DNA of 64,000 nucleotides from an uncultured Chloroflexota bacterium (GCA_913043205.1 CAJWLF010000008.1:29509-93508), one strand, 5' to 3'; shown: positions 7,958 through 17,441, numbered from the stretch's first letter. The notes: generated by a model from the sequence alone, not told the origin. Made by a program: numbers and translations.

Positions 7958-9604
7958 TCAGGGATTAACAAAGAGTGATTCATAGTTTGATACGATTGGT
8001 CGCTCACATGTTGCGACTTCAATCACTGCGGGATTGCCGCTATTGACAACGTCCACCCCCCAACTAATTGTAGATGCCAGGTCATCAATGACATCGACTT
8101 TCTTTGCTTCTACTCCTAGCGCTTTAGCTACTTCAGCGTAATCTCCTGCCATATATTTTGCTTGGTAAGCTTCTATGGCGGCAGGCATGTGCGTTTCGTA
8201 TCCTCCCATAGCGCCATTGTTCAGGATTACTGTTAAAACTGCAATATTGTTTCGTGATGCAGTTTCAAAATCCATGCCTGCCATCCCTACTGCAGTGTCT
8301 CCCATTACATTGAGAACTAGCTTGTCTGGGTCAGCAAGTTTTGCCCCATAGGCAAGTCCTAACCCATAACCAAGTTGAGTCGATTTCCCCCAACCTATGT
8401 AGTAGCTATGCGGTTCGCAGTGCCAAAATGGTGCCATTTGGTCTCTGGGGTTTCCGGAATCATGAGTGACGATAGAAGGGGTGTTTGAAATTTGGTAATT
8501 GAGTTCATTGATTACGCGGTAAGGGTTGATTGGCTGATCTTTCGATTCAAGGCTGGGGGTCCATTCATTTAACCAATTAGTTTTCAGCTGTTTGATTTCC
8601 TGTGTTGGATCTGGCTTAGGTGGAGCATTTCTCGATCTAAGCTCTTGGGTAATCTGGCGCAAAACCAGTTTGATGTCGCCTATGACTGCGTGCTCCAGTC
8701 CGTAATCTTTATAAAGGTCAGTGTCATTATCGATTAATTGTACTAACCTCTTCGATCTAGGTATTTCAGCCTGCTGATTGGCGATGCTGAATCCCGCTCC
8801 GGCTCCGATAACGAGGTCCGCTTTTGCCATAAAGTGGGCCGCCGGGAGAGATCCTACTTTTCCAAGCAGTCCTAGGGCGAGTGGATGCGAGTCAGCTATG
8901 GCCCCTTTCCCGTTTAGCGTAACCATCACTGGCGTATTTGTGATTTCAGCTAAATTCGTCAATTCTTCGGTAGCATTTCCGTATAGAATTCCCATCCCAG
9001 CCTGTATCACCGGATTTCGTGATTCTTGAAGCAAGTCACATACGATTCTAATATCAGCTAGATCCCCTAATGATTTATGTGTCTGCGGTTGCTTATAGCC
9101 TTCAAGACTTTGAGTGAAGTTTTGGGACCCTATATCCATAGGTAATTGGAGAACGATTGGTCCCTTTTTACCATTACGACACATAGCGAATGCTCGTCTT
9201 AGCCTATCAGGTATCGAATGAACCGATGCTATCTGAGCTGTCCACTTTGTGACGCCTCGATAATTTTCGACGGTGTCAAACATCGGGGATATGCCCATAC
9301 GTTGCGATTCATATCCGCCAGCGAGCATGATTAATGGGGTGCTGTCTGCAAAAGCTTGTGCTATTCCGCCAAAAGCATTTTCGGATCCAGGGCCGTATTG
9401 TACTGCCACTACTCCAATTTCTTTTCCTCTACTAACTCTACTGACGCCATCAGCCATATTGATGATAGTGCGCTCTGTACGGCCAATTATTGGTCTGATG
9501 CCCACTTTAGTGCAGGCATCAATTAGCGGGCTGTGAGGGAAAGAGAAAAGATAACGAACACCTTCATCACGCAATATGGCCGCAACAGCGTCATGCCCGT
9601 CCAT
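7958..9604 (-). CDS. thiamine-diphosphate-dependent enzyme, acetolactate synthase-like
   Basis: About 548 residues with the three-domain plan of the acetolactate synthase/benzoylformate decarboxylase superfamily. The N-terminal pyrimidine-binding domain has RTERTIINMADGVSR, whose Glu activates the cofactor. A middle Rossmann-like domain (VIQAGMGILYG, TLNGKGAIADSHPLALGLLG) follows, and the C-terminal domain carries the diphosphate motif from GDTAVGM to NN. ATG at 9604 is preferred because AGGAGG lies just upstream; the frame opens 12 codons earlier without such a site. The substrate is probably a 2-oxo acid, but the exact reaction cannot be told. A second family member is at 18567. Confidence 0.85.
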   Translation of the reverse strand: MDGHDAVAAILRDEGVRYLFSFPHSPLIDACTKVGIRPIIGRTERTIINMADGVSRVSRGKEIGVVAVQYGPGSENAFGGIAQAFADSTPLIMLAGGYESQRMGISPMFDTVENYRGVTKWTAQIASVHSIPDRLRRAFAMCRNGKKGPIVLQLPMDIGSQNFTQSLEGYKQPQTHKSLGDLADIRIVCDLLQESRNPVIQAGMGILYGNATEELTNLAEITNTPVMVTLNGKGAIADSHPLALGLLGKVGSLPAAHFMAKADLVIGAGAGFSIANQQAEIPRSKRLVQLIDNDTDLYKDYGLEHAVIGDIKLVLRQITQELRSRNAPPKPDPTQEIKQLKTNWLNEWTPSLESKDQPINPYRVINELNYQISNTPSIVTHDSGNPRDQMAPFWHCEPHSYYIGWGKSTQLGYGLGLAYGAKLADPDKLVLNVMGDTAVGMAGMDFETASRNNIAVLTVILNNGAMGGYETHMPAAIEAYQAKYMAGDYAEVAKALGVEAKKVDVIDDLASTISWGVDVVNSGNPAVIEVATCERPIVSNYESLFVNP

Positions 9605-9734
9605 GGTGCCTCCTGAGCTATCGTAGCTAATGTTGTGCACCTATTTAGTGTATTTGCTTTTAACAATAATTGCTTGTTAGTGCTGTTATTTGGAGGCGTG
9701 AATGATTTTTGATTGAGATTGGCGTAGAAACAAG

Positions 9735-9816
9735 GAGGGCGGACCCATAACTTTTGGGGGGAGGAGTGTGCATCAGTATGACTGCTTTATCAGTAACACA
9801 CTGAGGGTCCGCCCTC
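9735..9816. repeat. long inverted-repeat element between two minus-strand genes
   Basis: GAGGGCGGACCC (9735-9746) is matched by its perfect reverse complement GGGTCCGCCCTC (9805-9816). Inside, AGTGTG (9765-9770) pairs with CACACT (9797-9802). The element is more G+C-rich than its surroundings, and neither side has a T-run, so it is a poor intrinsic terminator. It lies in the leader of the thiamine-diphosphate enzyme gene if that gene is transcribed from upstream. No flanking target-site duplication was seen. It could be a structured leader or a mobile-element scar. Confidence 0.6.
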
Positions 9817-9842
9817 AATGTTAAGGTACATTGTGCATTAAT

Positions 9843-10055
9843 TCACAAACTATTGTCAAATAGATTACTATTATAACTGTAGAGACGGTCAGCCCTTGCC
9901 TTCAGTCGATCATTTAATTGTGCGGTTTCCATAAAATAGTGTAGTAATTTGTCGGTGCGGTAAAGTGAGTTGATCCAAGTCTCGTGAGCTCTAATGCATA
10001 CGGAGGATGTATACAACCACAACGCTAGACATGTATCTGTGACTACATCACAGAC
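9843..10055 (-). other. possible small or remnant coding stretch
   Basis: In the otherwise gene-free 9605-10132 interval, the minus strand is open from just after TAG (10056-10058) to TGA (9843-9845), 70 codons. The peptide has a plausible helical composition: AHETWINSLYRTDKLLHYFM, then ETAQLNDRLKARADRLYSY. The only in-frame starts are TTG codons or an internal ATG, none with a ribosome site. No family was recognised. Apart from this and the inverted repeat, nothing else was seen in the interval. Confidence 0.25.
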
Positions 10056-10132
10056 CTAGTAGCAAGGGATGGAGGACAACACTAGACTTAGTAAACGCTA
10101 TGTGAAAGATGTTCTAGAGCTATCGATGATGC

Positions 10133-10438
10133 TCACTCTTGGTGAAAAACGTGTTCTAAAAACACTCTGGTCTCGCCGCTACTTGAGTCTACGATGTCTG
10201 AATGCAATTTACGCCATTCCTGAACAACGTCTGATTCCTCTAGCATGGCATCTGTAGATTCAAAATTGTCGCATTCCATGTATGCGAACACTAAGTTGCC
10301 GTATAGAAAACATGAGTGGTTTCTGACTCCGGCGGCACGATTAGCATCTATCATTTCCTGCCATACCGCCTGATGGGTTTTTCTGTATGCTTCAACTTTG
10401 TCGGGATATAGTTTTAATACAAAAGCAACTTGTTCCAT
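10133..10438 (-). CDS. L-rhamnose mutarotase family protein
   Basis: 101 residues of the RhaM-type dimeric alpha/beta-barrel fold: VAFVLKLYPDKVEAYRKTHQ, VWQEMIDANRAAGVRNHSCF, NLVFAYMECDNFE and a C-terminal LEHVFHQE. RhaM interconverts sugar anomers (L-rhamnose); many relatives in catabolic clusters act on other 6-deoxy sugars. GGAGAAACC precedes the ATG as a good ribosome site. The gene follows the phytanoyl-CoA dioxygenase-like gene with a 47-nt gap on the same strand and is probably co-transcribed with it. Confidence 0.88.
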   Translation of the reverse strand: MEQVAFVLKLYPDKVEAYRKTHQAVWQEMIDANRAAGVRNHSCFLYGNLVFAYMECDNFESTDAMLEESDVVQEWRKLHSDIVDSSSGETRVFLEHVFHQE

Positions 10439-10485
10439 TGGTTTCTCCTATACAAGTATTGACCTAGTAGTTCTACCTTACTGGA

Positions 10486-11517
10486 TTAATTAGAGCCAGT
10501 TAACGCAGCTGCAGCGGCCTTACCTTGGTCTGATTCAGGATCACGATGGACTATGCGTTCTAGATGAAGCCTAGCGTGTTCATTTCCGTTCGACGCTAAA
10601 GCTATTGCCTGTTCGAATGCCTTATCCATGTAACTTGAATCCTTACTGAGTACGGGACCATCACGGTCTTTCCAATAGTACTTCAAGGAATCATCCGTCC
10701 AGCCTGCATACACCTCTTCCCAGCTCAATGGTGAGAAACTGGCTAAATGAGGTTGCAACATATGTTCTGCCACTGGGTCGTTTTCATTCTGGTACCTATT
10801 ATCTAGAGAAACCCGCAACCTGTCTTCTGTAACGTTCGGGAGGGCTTTATGCAAAGTTAGACTTGGAAAAATAAGTGCATCACCTGCTTCATAGTCGATT
10901 GTGTGCCAGTTGCCCTCATGCCCTGAAGTGTCGACAGACAAAGATCCTGCCCCTAGTGAAAACGCGTGATCCAGCACCTCATCTACTCGGTGTGACCCTG
11001 GCAGAACAGCTAATCCCCCTAGTTCTACAGGGCAGTCGCCGACTGGTGACCAGCACGTAAATGTATCGTAAGAACCTTGAAAATGAACAAAGTCTTGATG
11101 TACGGGTGTTGTGTGATCTGTGAATTGCGGAAACCATAAACGTGCAATTTTGGAAGGGTGTGGGAAAACTGTATCACCAATGATTTTCTCCATTATTGCC
11201 AGCACGTCTGGATGATGGGCGGTCTGATGAAATGATTGAACCTTGTATACCTCGTGGTAAACCTTGGGATAGTCTGGATCCCCTTCCGTGCATCGTTTGG
11301 AAATGTCTGCAATGCCGTCCATGGGATCTGTACCCGCGACCAGCCAACCACCTTTTTGCATTACTGTCAGCAGATCTTTGCGAAGTTTCATAATGACGTC
11401 AGGATCAAACAGCCTTTTGAAGAATAGATATCCGTCTTCTGCTAATCGCGATTGCAATTCGGCCGAATCTTCCATGGCGTCATTGGCAGATTGCAGAGTT
11501 TTAAGTTCGCTTTGCAT
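10486..11517 (-). CDS. phytanoyl-CoA dioxygenase (PhyH) family protein
   Basis: 343 residues of the non-haem Fe(II)/2-oxoglutarate dioxygenase family. The metal triad is visible as HQD (His140, Asp142) and His223 in FPSLTLHKALPN, and the 2-oxoglutarate-binding Arg lies in DRLRVSLDNRY. The segment LGGLAVLPGSHR is typical of PhyH proteins. The C-terminal 60 residues are an extension with a helix ending EHARLHLERIVHRD. The substrate is unknown; bacterial members hydroxylate small molecules. It lies upstream of the mutarotase gene, and a second PhyH gene is at 27490. Confidence 0.88.
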   Translation of the reverse strand: MQSELKTLQSANDAMEDSAELQSRLAEDGYLFFKRLFDPDVIMKLRKDLLTVMQKGGWLVAGTDPMDGIADISKRCTEGDPDYPKVYHEVYKVQSFHQTAHHPDVLAIMEKIIGDTVFPHPSKIARLWFPQFTDHTTPVHQDFVHFQGSYDTFTCWSPVGDCPVELGGLAVLPGSHRVDEVLDHAFSLGAGSLSVDTSGHEGNWHTIDYEAGDALIFPSLTLHKALPNVTEDRLRVSLDNRYQNENDPVAEHMLQPHLASFSPLSWEEVYAGWTDDSLKYYWKDRDGPVLSKDSSYMDKAFEQAIALASNGNEHARLHLERIVHRDPESDQGKAAAAALTGSN

Positions 11518-11556
11518 CAGTTTGTCTTTCCCATTTCTATCCCAGCAGCCTTCAAG

Positions 11557-12201
11557 CTAACTAGACTTTTGTGATCTTATCAGAACAAACCCCATTGCAG
11601 CGTTTGTGAGTCCCATGGCAATCCAGACAAGAAAACCGACTAGGCCAGGAGTGCTTGGAGTGCCGAAGATGAATAGAATTACACCTATCGCTGCAAGAGC
11701 AGACAACACCCATCCTAGAGTGACAGGTATTTCAGACTTTCGCATAATTATGGATGTTCCAATAAGTATCGTTGCTATTGGCCAGACAAAACCCAACCCT
11801 CCCCCAATGTTGTCGGCTGTTAATTGAAGTGTATGTCCGGCCTCATGGCCTACTGTTTTTGCAACTTCTATTGCTTGTTTTTGTAAGCCCCAGCTCGCCA
11901 TTGCAACTCCAGCTAATCCTGGGAACAATATTGCTGCAGCACCGGAATACGCTGATCCAGAGCCGCCCTTGTTACGGAGCAAAGTTGCTAGCATGCCAAG
12001 CCCCACGAACCAGCCAATGAAGCAAACCCCTCCGATAATTCCTAATGTCAAGTATGCGGTCTCATTTGCTAGGTAAAGCTTGAGGTTTTCTGAGGCAGTA
12101 TCGGCGTTACCAATGATTACTGGCTCCAGAAAGCCCCAGATCACGAAAGTTCCTATCGGCCCGAGAATTAACAGGATTCCAGTCAAAGTACGAGTGCTCA
12201 T
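11557..12201 (-). CDS. multi-pass membrane protein, DUF4386-like
   Basis: 214 residues with about six predicted transmembrane helices (for example TLTGILLILGPIGTFVIWGF, LTLGIIGGVCFIGWFVGLGM, VLSALAAIGVILFIFG and LVGFLVWIAMGLTNAAMGFV) and an extracytoplasmic loop between the first two. No catalytic motif is seen. The layout recalls DUF4386-type integral membrane proteins, but the function is unknown. GGGGGAA precedes the ATG. The gap of about 40 nt to the PhyH gene suggests one operon with it and the mutarotase. Confidence 0.6.
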   Translation of the reverse strand: MSTRTLTGILLILGPIGTFVIWGFLEPVIIGNADTASENLKLYLANETAYLTLGIIGGVCFIGWFVGLGMLATLLRNKGGSGSAYSGAAAILFPGLAGVAMASWGLQKQAIEVAKTVGHEAGHTLQLTADNIGGGLGFVWPIATILIGTSIIMRKSEIPVTLGWVLSALAAIGVILFIFGTPSTPGLVGFLVWIAMGLTNAAMGFVLIRSQKSS

Positions 12202-12420
12202 ATCTGGTTCCCCCTACCAAATTGTGTGCAAGCGACGACATGACAACAACCGACACTTCAATGAATAAATTGCCAACCATCTAGTGATCAGCGTACCTCA
12301 ACCCCGTGCAAAAAAACAAGTTGTCGGTGGCTGAAAACACGGCGTTCGGCGCTCCCTGCTGGATCATTTAGCGCGATACAATATTTCAGGGTGTGTGACT
12401 AGTGCTTGGACAATACGCGA

Positions 12421-12921
12421 CTAGTTTGGCGACCCGCTTTGGTTTTCAAGTTTTGCATCTAGTAGCAACAAAGCAGAAGTGTTATCGCCCGCCATCTCAA
12501 TTTGATGGACAATGTCCCCTGTCACTTTTTCCTCTTCTACCTGTTCGGCAATAAACCACTGAAGCATTACTTGTGCCGGATAATCATTGGTATCAAGTGC
12601 AAGCTGGTATAAGGAATTTATCTCACCAGTAACCGCTTTTTCGTGTTCAAGAGCTGCTGATACTAGTTCTCGAGCAGACCCCAACTTGTGTTCAGGGGCT
12701 TGAATAATACCGAGTTCAATTTGACCACCTCTGTCTAATATGAAGTCGAATAATTTCATAGCGTGCATGCGTTCTTCTTCAGAATGATCACGCATCCATT
12801 TTGCGAATCCATTGAGATTTAACTGAGAAAGCGCTGCTGAAATGGACAGGTATGAATAGGAAGCTGATAGCTCGTTTACTACTTGTTCATTTAATGCTTT
12901 TTGTAGTCGTGGATTGATCAC
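12421..12921 (-). CDS. ftnA: non-haem ferritin
   Basis: A 166-residue ferritin that oxidises and stores iron in a 24-subunit shell. Every diiron (ferroxidase) ligand is at the canonical bacterial position: Glu17, Glu50, His53, Glu94, Gln127 and Glu130, within YSYLSISAAL, EEERMHAMKLFDF and QWFIAEQVEEE. GTG at 12921 is the start, with AAAGGCAGA upstream. It is a single-gene unit; the 219-nt gap after it towards 12201 holds no recognisable gene. Confidence 0.96.
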   Translation of the reverse strand: MINPRLQKALNEQVVNELSASYSYLSISAALSQLNLNGFAKWMRDHSEEERMHAMKLFDFILDRGGQIELGIIQAPEHKLGSARELVSAALEHEKAVTGEINSLYQLALDTNDYPAQVMLQWFIAEQVEEEKVTGDIVHQIEMAGDNTSALLLLDAKLENQSGSPN

Positions 12922-13095
12922 TAACTCTGCCTTTAGTCTAAAGTTGAAACATTGCCTAATTCAGTTTGAATTGTGACCTAGTATTGAGAATTGTGCGTTA
13001 GCAAATGCTTGAAATTTATATTAGTCTCTACAAATAAACTAGCAGGCTTAGCCATCAGGCTTAGCAATCGAGATATGCCTTGCAAAGGTGGGTGT

Positions 13096-14706
13096 ATGGG
13101 GCGCAACAATATTGACGTATATGACTATGTGGTTGTAGGGGCTGGGGCGGCTGGTTGTGTGGTGGCAAATAGGTTGAGTGAGGATAGACGTTGTTCTGTT
13201 TTGTTGCTTGAAGCTGGAGGTCCTGATCGTAATCCTCTTATTCACATCCCCGTGGGTTTTACCAAACTGACAAGTCCTGGGGTCAATTGGGGATTTAGTA
13301 CGGTCCCTCAACCACAAATGAATGACCGTCAAATGTGGTATCCGCAAGGTCGAACCTTGGGCGGTTCTACCTCGATTAATGCGATGATTTATATCAGGGG
13401 CCACCGGTCGGATTACGAATCGTGGAGGGTTCTAGGCAATGAAGGTTGGGGTTATGACGGGGTGCTGCCATACTTTCGGATTTCGGAGAATAATACCCGT
13501 TTGAATAATCAATACCATGGAGTGGGTGGGGAATTAAATGTAACGCAGCAAATCCAACATAATCCTCTAACACGTGCTTTTGTCTTAGCTGCCCAAGAGA
13601 TTGGAATAGATTTTAATCCGGACGTTAATGGTGCCACTCAGGATGGGGTGACTTTCTACGACGTCACACAACGTGATGCGAAGAGAGAAAGTTCTGCAAC
13701 CGCCTTTCTACGTCCAATCCAAGAGCGTTCAAATCTAACAGTAATTACAAAAGCAAGGGCGACAAGAATTCTTGTGAAGAATGGTAAGGCAGTGGGGCTC
13801 GAATATAGACGACGAAGAAATACACATGTAGTGCATGCTGATAATGAAATTGTTCTATCCAGTGGGGCGGTGAATTCTCCGCGTCTGCTGATGTTATCTG
13901 GGATTGGACCTGCTGGGCACTTGTCCAGTGTTGGTGTTGATGTGGTTCATGACTTACCAGGAGTTGGTCAAAACTTTCAAGATCATATGGATGTATATCT
14001 GACGGCTGAAACGGCACCGATTTCTTACAATCGAGAAGATAGGCCAGATCGAGCTTTACGACATATGATTCAATATTTGCTGTATAAAACTGGTCCGATG
14101 ACAGCATGTGTAGCAGAGGCGGGTGCATTTGTCAGAAGTAGCGACGCAGTAAATTCGCCAGACATACAGATTCATTGTCTTCCTGCTTATGTTATCGATC
14201 ATGGGCGACAACGGCGAAAAGGACACGGTATCACGATCAACACGTGTAATCTTCGTCCACGCAGTGTCGGATCTGTGAAACTGCGATCGGCAAACCCTGA
14301 AGAGGCTCCTCTGATCGATCCTAATTTTTGTGGTGATTCCTCAGGATATGATTGGGAAATATCAATGGCGGGCTTTCACTGGGGCAGGAAGTTATTACAA
14401 ACAGAAGCATTTGCTCCCTACATAAGGTATGAGCACATGCCAGGTGTATCTGTTACTAGTGATGAAGCTATAAGAGACTACATAAAGAAATGGTCGAAGA
14501 CCGATTACCATCCCGTTGGATCTTGTTCAATGGGTGTAGGCGAAGATGCTGTTGTAGATACAGAACTTCGAGTGAGAGGGCTCGAAAACCTTCGCGTGAT
14601 TGATGCATCGATAATGCCTAAACTAATTAGTGGTAATACTCAGGCTCCTTCCATCATGGTTGGGGAAAAAGGGGCAGCAATCATGAGAGCAGGAAAGCTA
14701 GTATAG
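13096..14706 (+). CDS. GMC-family FAD-dependent oxidoreductase (choline dehydrogenase-like)
   Basis: About 536 residues of the glucose-methanol-choline oxidoreductase family, which oxidise alcohols to aldehydes using FAD. The FAD site is YDYVVVGAGAAGCVVANRLS near the N-terminus; GGSTSINAMIYIRGH and SSGAVNSPRLLMLSGIGP are the two GMC signatures. The active-site His is in DYHPVGSCSMG, and GNTQAPSIMVGEKGA lies near the end. ATG 13096 is chosen because AAAGGTGGG precedes it and family similarity begins there; the frame opens at TTG 12991. The alcohol substrate is unknown. It is divergent from ferritin. Confidence 0.93.
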   Translation: MGRNNIDVYDYVVVGAGAAGCVVANRLSEDRRCSVLLLEAGGPDRNPLIHIPVGFTKLTSPGVNWGFSTVPQPQMNDRQMWYPQGRTLGGSTSINAMIYIRGHRSDYESWRVLGNEGWGYDGVLPYFRISENNTRLNNQYHGVGGELNVTQQIQHNPLTRAFVLAAQEIGIDFNPDVNGATQDGVTFYDVTQRDAKRESSATAFLRPIQERSNLTVITKARATRILVKNGKAVGLEYRRRRNTHVVHADNEIVLSSGAVNSPRLLMLSGIGPAGHLSSVGVDVVHDLPGVGQNFQDHMDVYLTAETAPISYNREDRPDRALRHMIQYLLYKTGPMTACVAEAGAFVRSSDAVNSPDIQIHCLPAYVIDHGRQRRKGHGITINTCNLRPRSVGSVKLRSANPEEAPLIDPNFCGDSSGYDWEISMAGFHWGRKLLQTEAFAPYIRYEHMPGVSVTSDEAIRDYIKKWSKTDYHPVGSCSMGVGEDAVVDTELRVRGLENLRVIDASIMPKLISGNTQAPSIMVGEKGAAIMRAGKLV

Positions 14707-14838
14707 ATCTGAACTAGAAACAACGGTTATTGGTTCTGAAAAGAGTCTAGGTAAGAAAAGGTATCGTTAAAAAAAACAACAGCGTAGAATGCTCTAGTAG
14801 GGACACAGAAGAGTAAAGAAGTTGTGGTGACTGATATG

Positions 14839-15198
14839 TCAGACGAACGATGGAAGTGTAATAGTTGCGACTCAGTGTTGAGCGGTGAGTACAAGTTTTG
14901 TGTTCAATGTGGTTCTGAACGTGGATCCCTGAACCTATGTTCTGCGTGTGGTATAGAGTTGCAACCGAGATGGGACTACTGTGGTCGATGTGGACTAGAA
15001 ACGCCGTTTGCAAGGCGCAATATGAATCAGCCCGAATTTGATGATATCGTTAAGGTGGTCGATGGCATTAGAGGAAACATTAAAGATAAGTTAGGGAGGG
15101 GTGTTCGTTATTTGTCGGATAATCCTGATGCGGTTTCTGATCAAGTTGAGGACTTGGTATCGAAAATAAAAACGAGGCTCCAAAAAGAAAAGAAGTAG
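14839..15198 (+). CDS. double zinc-ribbon protein
   Basis: Starting at the ATG of MSDERWKCNSC (an in-frame GTG lies 15 nt upstream), this small protein has two zinc ribbons, CNSC...CVQC and CSAC...CGRC, in the first 55 residues. The rest is a charged helical tail (KVVDGIRGNIKDKLGRG, then DLVSKIKTRLQKEKK). This DZANK-like layout is common in small adaptor proteins of Chloroflexota. A binding partner cannot be named. It is the first gene of a close run with the next zinc-ribbon and lipoprotein genes. Confidence 0.65.
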   Translation, partial: SDERWKCNSCDSVLSGEYKFCVQCGSERGSLNLCSACGIELQPRWDYCGRCGLETPFARRNMNQPEFDDIVKVVDGIRGNIKDKLGRGVRYLSDNPDAVSDQVEDLVSKIKTRLQKEKK

Positions 15199-15231
15199 CT
15201 TGAATTGCCTGATTGTTCTAGGGGGTTATAT

Positions 15232-15441
15232 ATGCAGCAATCATATCGATGTAATAAATGTGACAATAGTGAATACAGGACAGGTGAATTACGAACTACT
15301 GGATCGGGTCTGACTCGTTTTTTGAATATCCAAAACCAGAAGTACGCTACTGTGTCGTGTGCTGATTGTGGGTATACCGAGATTTACAGGCAGGATGGTG
15401 GTGGCAAACTAGGCAACATATTAGACATATTCACCAACTGA
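15232..15441 (+). CDS. small zinc-ribbon protein
   Basis: 70 residues from the ATG of MQQSYRCNKCDN, preceded by GGGGGTT. It has one zinc ribbon, CNKC at the N-terminus and CADCGYTE in the middle, with TRFLNIQNQKYATVSC between. The pattern fits the small Zn-ribbon nucleic-acid-binding-like family (formerly DUF2082). Function is unknown. It lies 33 nt after the double zinc-ribbon gene on the same strand. Confidence 0.6.
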   Translation: MQQSYRCNKCDNSEYRTGELRTTGSGLTRFLNIQNQKYATVSCADCGYTEIYRQDGGGKLGNILDIFTN

Positions 15442-15474
15442 ATGTATTTGTTTGCTTGACCAATGGGTGACTAG

Positions 15475-16116
15475 GTGAGAACAGCTGTATTAATCGCTAG
15501 TATCATGTTGTTTGTTAGTTGCCAGTCTGCTCCGTCTTCTATGGATAAGGCAGAGCAGGCAGGCGGTAATAGGGTAGCAGTCCCGATAATGATATTGCCG
15601 TTTAGTTCTGAAAATGAGCCTAAAGGAATAATACCGATTGGCGAGACAACTCGGCATCCTAATGATATGTATGGTCACGTTGGTTTGGATTTTCAATTTG
15701 ATTATCAGCCTCCGCTCGTTGCAGTTGCGGACGGCATAGTGGTTGACATAATTTCGTACGGTGAAGGCCATTCAGGAACAGGGGGTGTGTTTGATGTTGC
15801 GATTGGATTTGAAGGATTTATGGCTATCTACAGCGGGTTGGCAGCAGTGTCTGATGAAATTTCCATTGACGGGAAAGTTATTAAGGGACAGATAATAGGG
15901 TATCCATACCCGGTTGGCCCTCCTGAAAATGGATGGCATATGACGCATTGGGAATTTGGGGAATATCAGGGAGGAAGAACATTTACTCGTTTGTGCCCGG
16001 TGCCTTATTTCACTGTACAGGAACAGGACAGGCTCAAGTCGATTTGGCAAATTGCTTACTATGATGAAAAGGATAAATTTCCTGATCTGTGTAATGGAAT
16101 ATGGCGGAATTATTGA
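15475..16116 (+). CDS. M23-like peptidase-domain lipoprotein
   Basis: 213 residues with a lipoprotein signal (VLIASIMLFVSC, lipobox at 13-16). The mature part has the LytM/M23 layout: HVGLDFQF supplies the HxxxD-like metal site, VAVADGIVVDI is the usual strand, and HMTHWEF supplies the second His pair. M23 enzymes cleave peptidoglycan cross-links; some members are inactive. GTG at 15475 is the start. It overlaps the MFS gene start by one base (TGATG). It is related in plan to the lipoprotein at 33285. Confidence 0.7.
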   Translation: MRTAVLIASIMLFVSCQSAPSSMDKAEQAGGNRVAVPIMILPFSSENEPKGIIPIGETTRHPNDMYGHVGLDFQFDYQPPLVAVADGIVVDIISYGEGHSGTGGVFDVAIGFEGFMAIYSGLAAVSDEISIDGKVIKGQIIGYPYPVGPPENGWHMTHWEFGEYQGGRTFTRLCPVPYFTVQEQDRLKSIWQIAYYDEKDKFPDLCNGIWRNY

Positions 16117-17432
16117 TGGCTGGAGTTTTTCAAGTCGGTATAGATAGACTGCGAACTATCGTACTGAACAAGCTACCTGCATTAAGCTATTCTGATTACA
16201 GACGACTGTTCTACTATTCGTTTTTTACTGCGGCATCGCGCTGGGCGCTCATGTTAGCCAGGGGGTGGCTGGTATTTGAGCTTACCGATTCGTCTTTAGC
16301 GGTCGGTGTAGTGACCTTTGCCGGGATGTCGCAGCTTATCATTGTAGGGCCAATAGCTGGAGCGGTAGCGGATAGGTTGGATCGAAGACAACTTGCTCTG
16401 GCCGCCGTTCTCATCATGATGCTTTCCTCTTCGGTGTTAGCTGCTCTCACACTGGCAAATTGGGTGCAGGTTTGGCACGTTGTTGTATTGGCGGTGGTTC
16501 ATGGAGTTGCTATGGCGATTGCCCAGCCATCTATCCAGGCTCTAATTCCAAATCTTGTTTCACAGCAGCATCTTCTGAATGCCGTATCTCTAAGTGGTAT
16601 CGCTCAGCATGGTTCTAGATTAGCCGGACCTCTTATAGGAGGAATATTACTAGTAACTTTTGGCGCGGGAATTTGTTTTGTGTTTGCAACGCTAATCCTG
16701 ATTTTTGCCTTGCTTCAACTTCTGTCAATTGAATATAGGACAACGGAAGCAGTAGATATCGAAAGGCCAAAAATTACTGTCGTTGGAATTGGACGAGAAA
16801 TTGCCGCTGGGATCAGTCATATTTGTCAAGATGCTCGGTTATATTCGATCATAGGGTGTGTCGGGTTTCATTGCGCCTTTACTATGGCATACGAGGCGCT
16901 ACTGCCTCGTATTGCTACCAATTTGGGTGGGGACAGCAACACTTACAGCACCATCGTTGTGGGGGTAGGTGCTGGTGCTGTAGTGGGAGTTCTATTCATT
17001 TCTACGATAAAGAATTCGGTGCTACAAGGTAGAGTTTTCACTTTCACTGGCTTGGTTAGTGGATTGGCTATGCTTGTATTGGCAACTACTAACAATACTT
17101 CTATTGCGGTACTAGCAGCGGTATTTGTTGGCGGTTCGCAGGCAGGATATATGGCAATATCAAACGCATTAGTGCAAAAAGTAGTTCCGGATTCATTCCG
17201 CGGTAGAGTGATGTCAATTTTTGCCATGATTGCCGGGGGCTTGATGGCGTTTATGAACTTAGGATTCGGGTGGTTTGCTGATATGTTGGGGGCGGATGTG
17301 TTGATGTTTGTCCCGGGGTTAGCTTGGGTAGTGATATTTTTAATTGCGGCATTAATATTGCCTGAATTTCAATCTGTTTTACGGCGAGGAGTGTTTCGTG
17401 ATCAACCTGCAACGATCCAAAGTGGTGATTAG
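16116..17432 (+). CDS. MFS transporter (MFS_3/EntS-like)
   Basis: A 12-helix major facilitator protein of about 438 residues. The N-terminal SDYRRLFYYSFFTAASRWAL and the loop GAVADRLDRRQLALAAVLIM (the DRxDRR motif between helices 2 and 3) place it with the EntS/MFS_3 drug and siderophore exporters. The C-terminal half has PDSFRGRVMSIFAMIAGG, another hallmark of that group. ATG 16116 overlaps the preceding stop; an ATG at 16101 is an alternative start. It is probably an exporter of unknown substrate. Confidence 0.88.
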   Translation: MAGVFQVGIDRLRTIVLNKLPALSYSDYRRLFYYSFFTAASRWALMLARGWLVFELTDSSLAVGVVTFAGMSQLIIVGPIAGAVADRLDRRQLALAAVLIMMLSSSVLAALTLANWVQVWHVVVLAVVHGVAMAIAQPSIQALIPNLVSQQHLLNAVSLSGIAQHGSRLAGPLIGGILLVTFGAGICFVFATLILIFALLQLLSIEYRTTEAVDIERPKITVVGIGREIAAGISHICQDARLYSIIGCVGFHCAFTMAYEALLPRIATNLGGDSNTYSTIVVGVGAGAVVGVLFISTIKNSVLQGRVFTFTGLVSGLAMLVLATTNNTSIAVLAAVFVGGSQAGYMAISNALVQKVVPDSFRGRVMSIFAMIAGGLMAFMNLGFGWFADMLGADVLMFVPGLAWVVIFLIAALILPEFQSVLRRGVFRDQPATIQSGD

Positions 17433-17441
17433 GTACTGAAT

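Noticed and set aside
9735..9816. Inverted repeat as a rho-independent terminator
   Set aside because: No T-run follows either arm and the central region is long, so a transcription terminator is unlikely.
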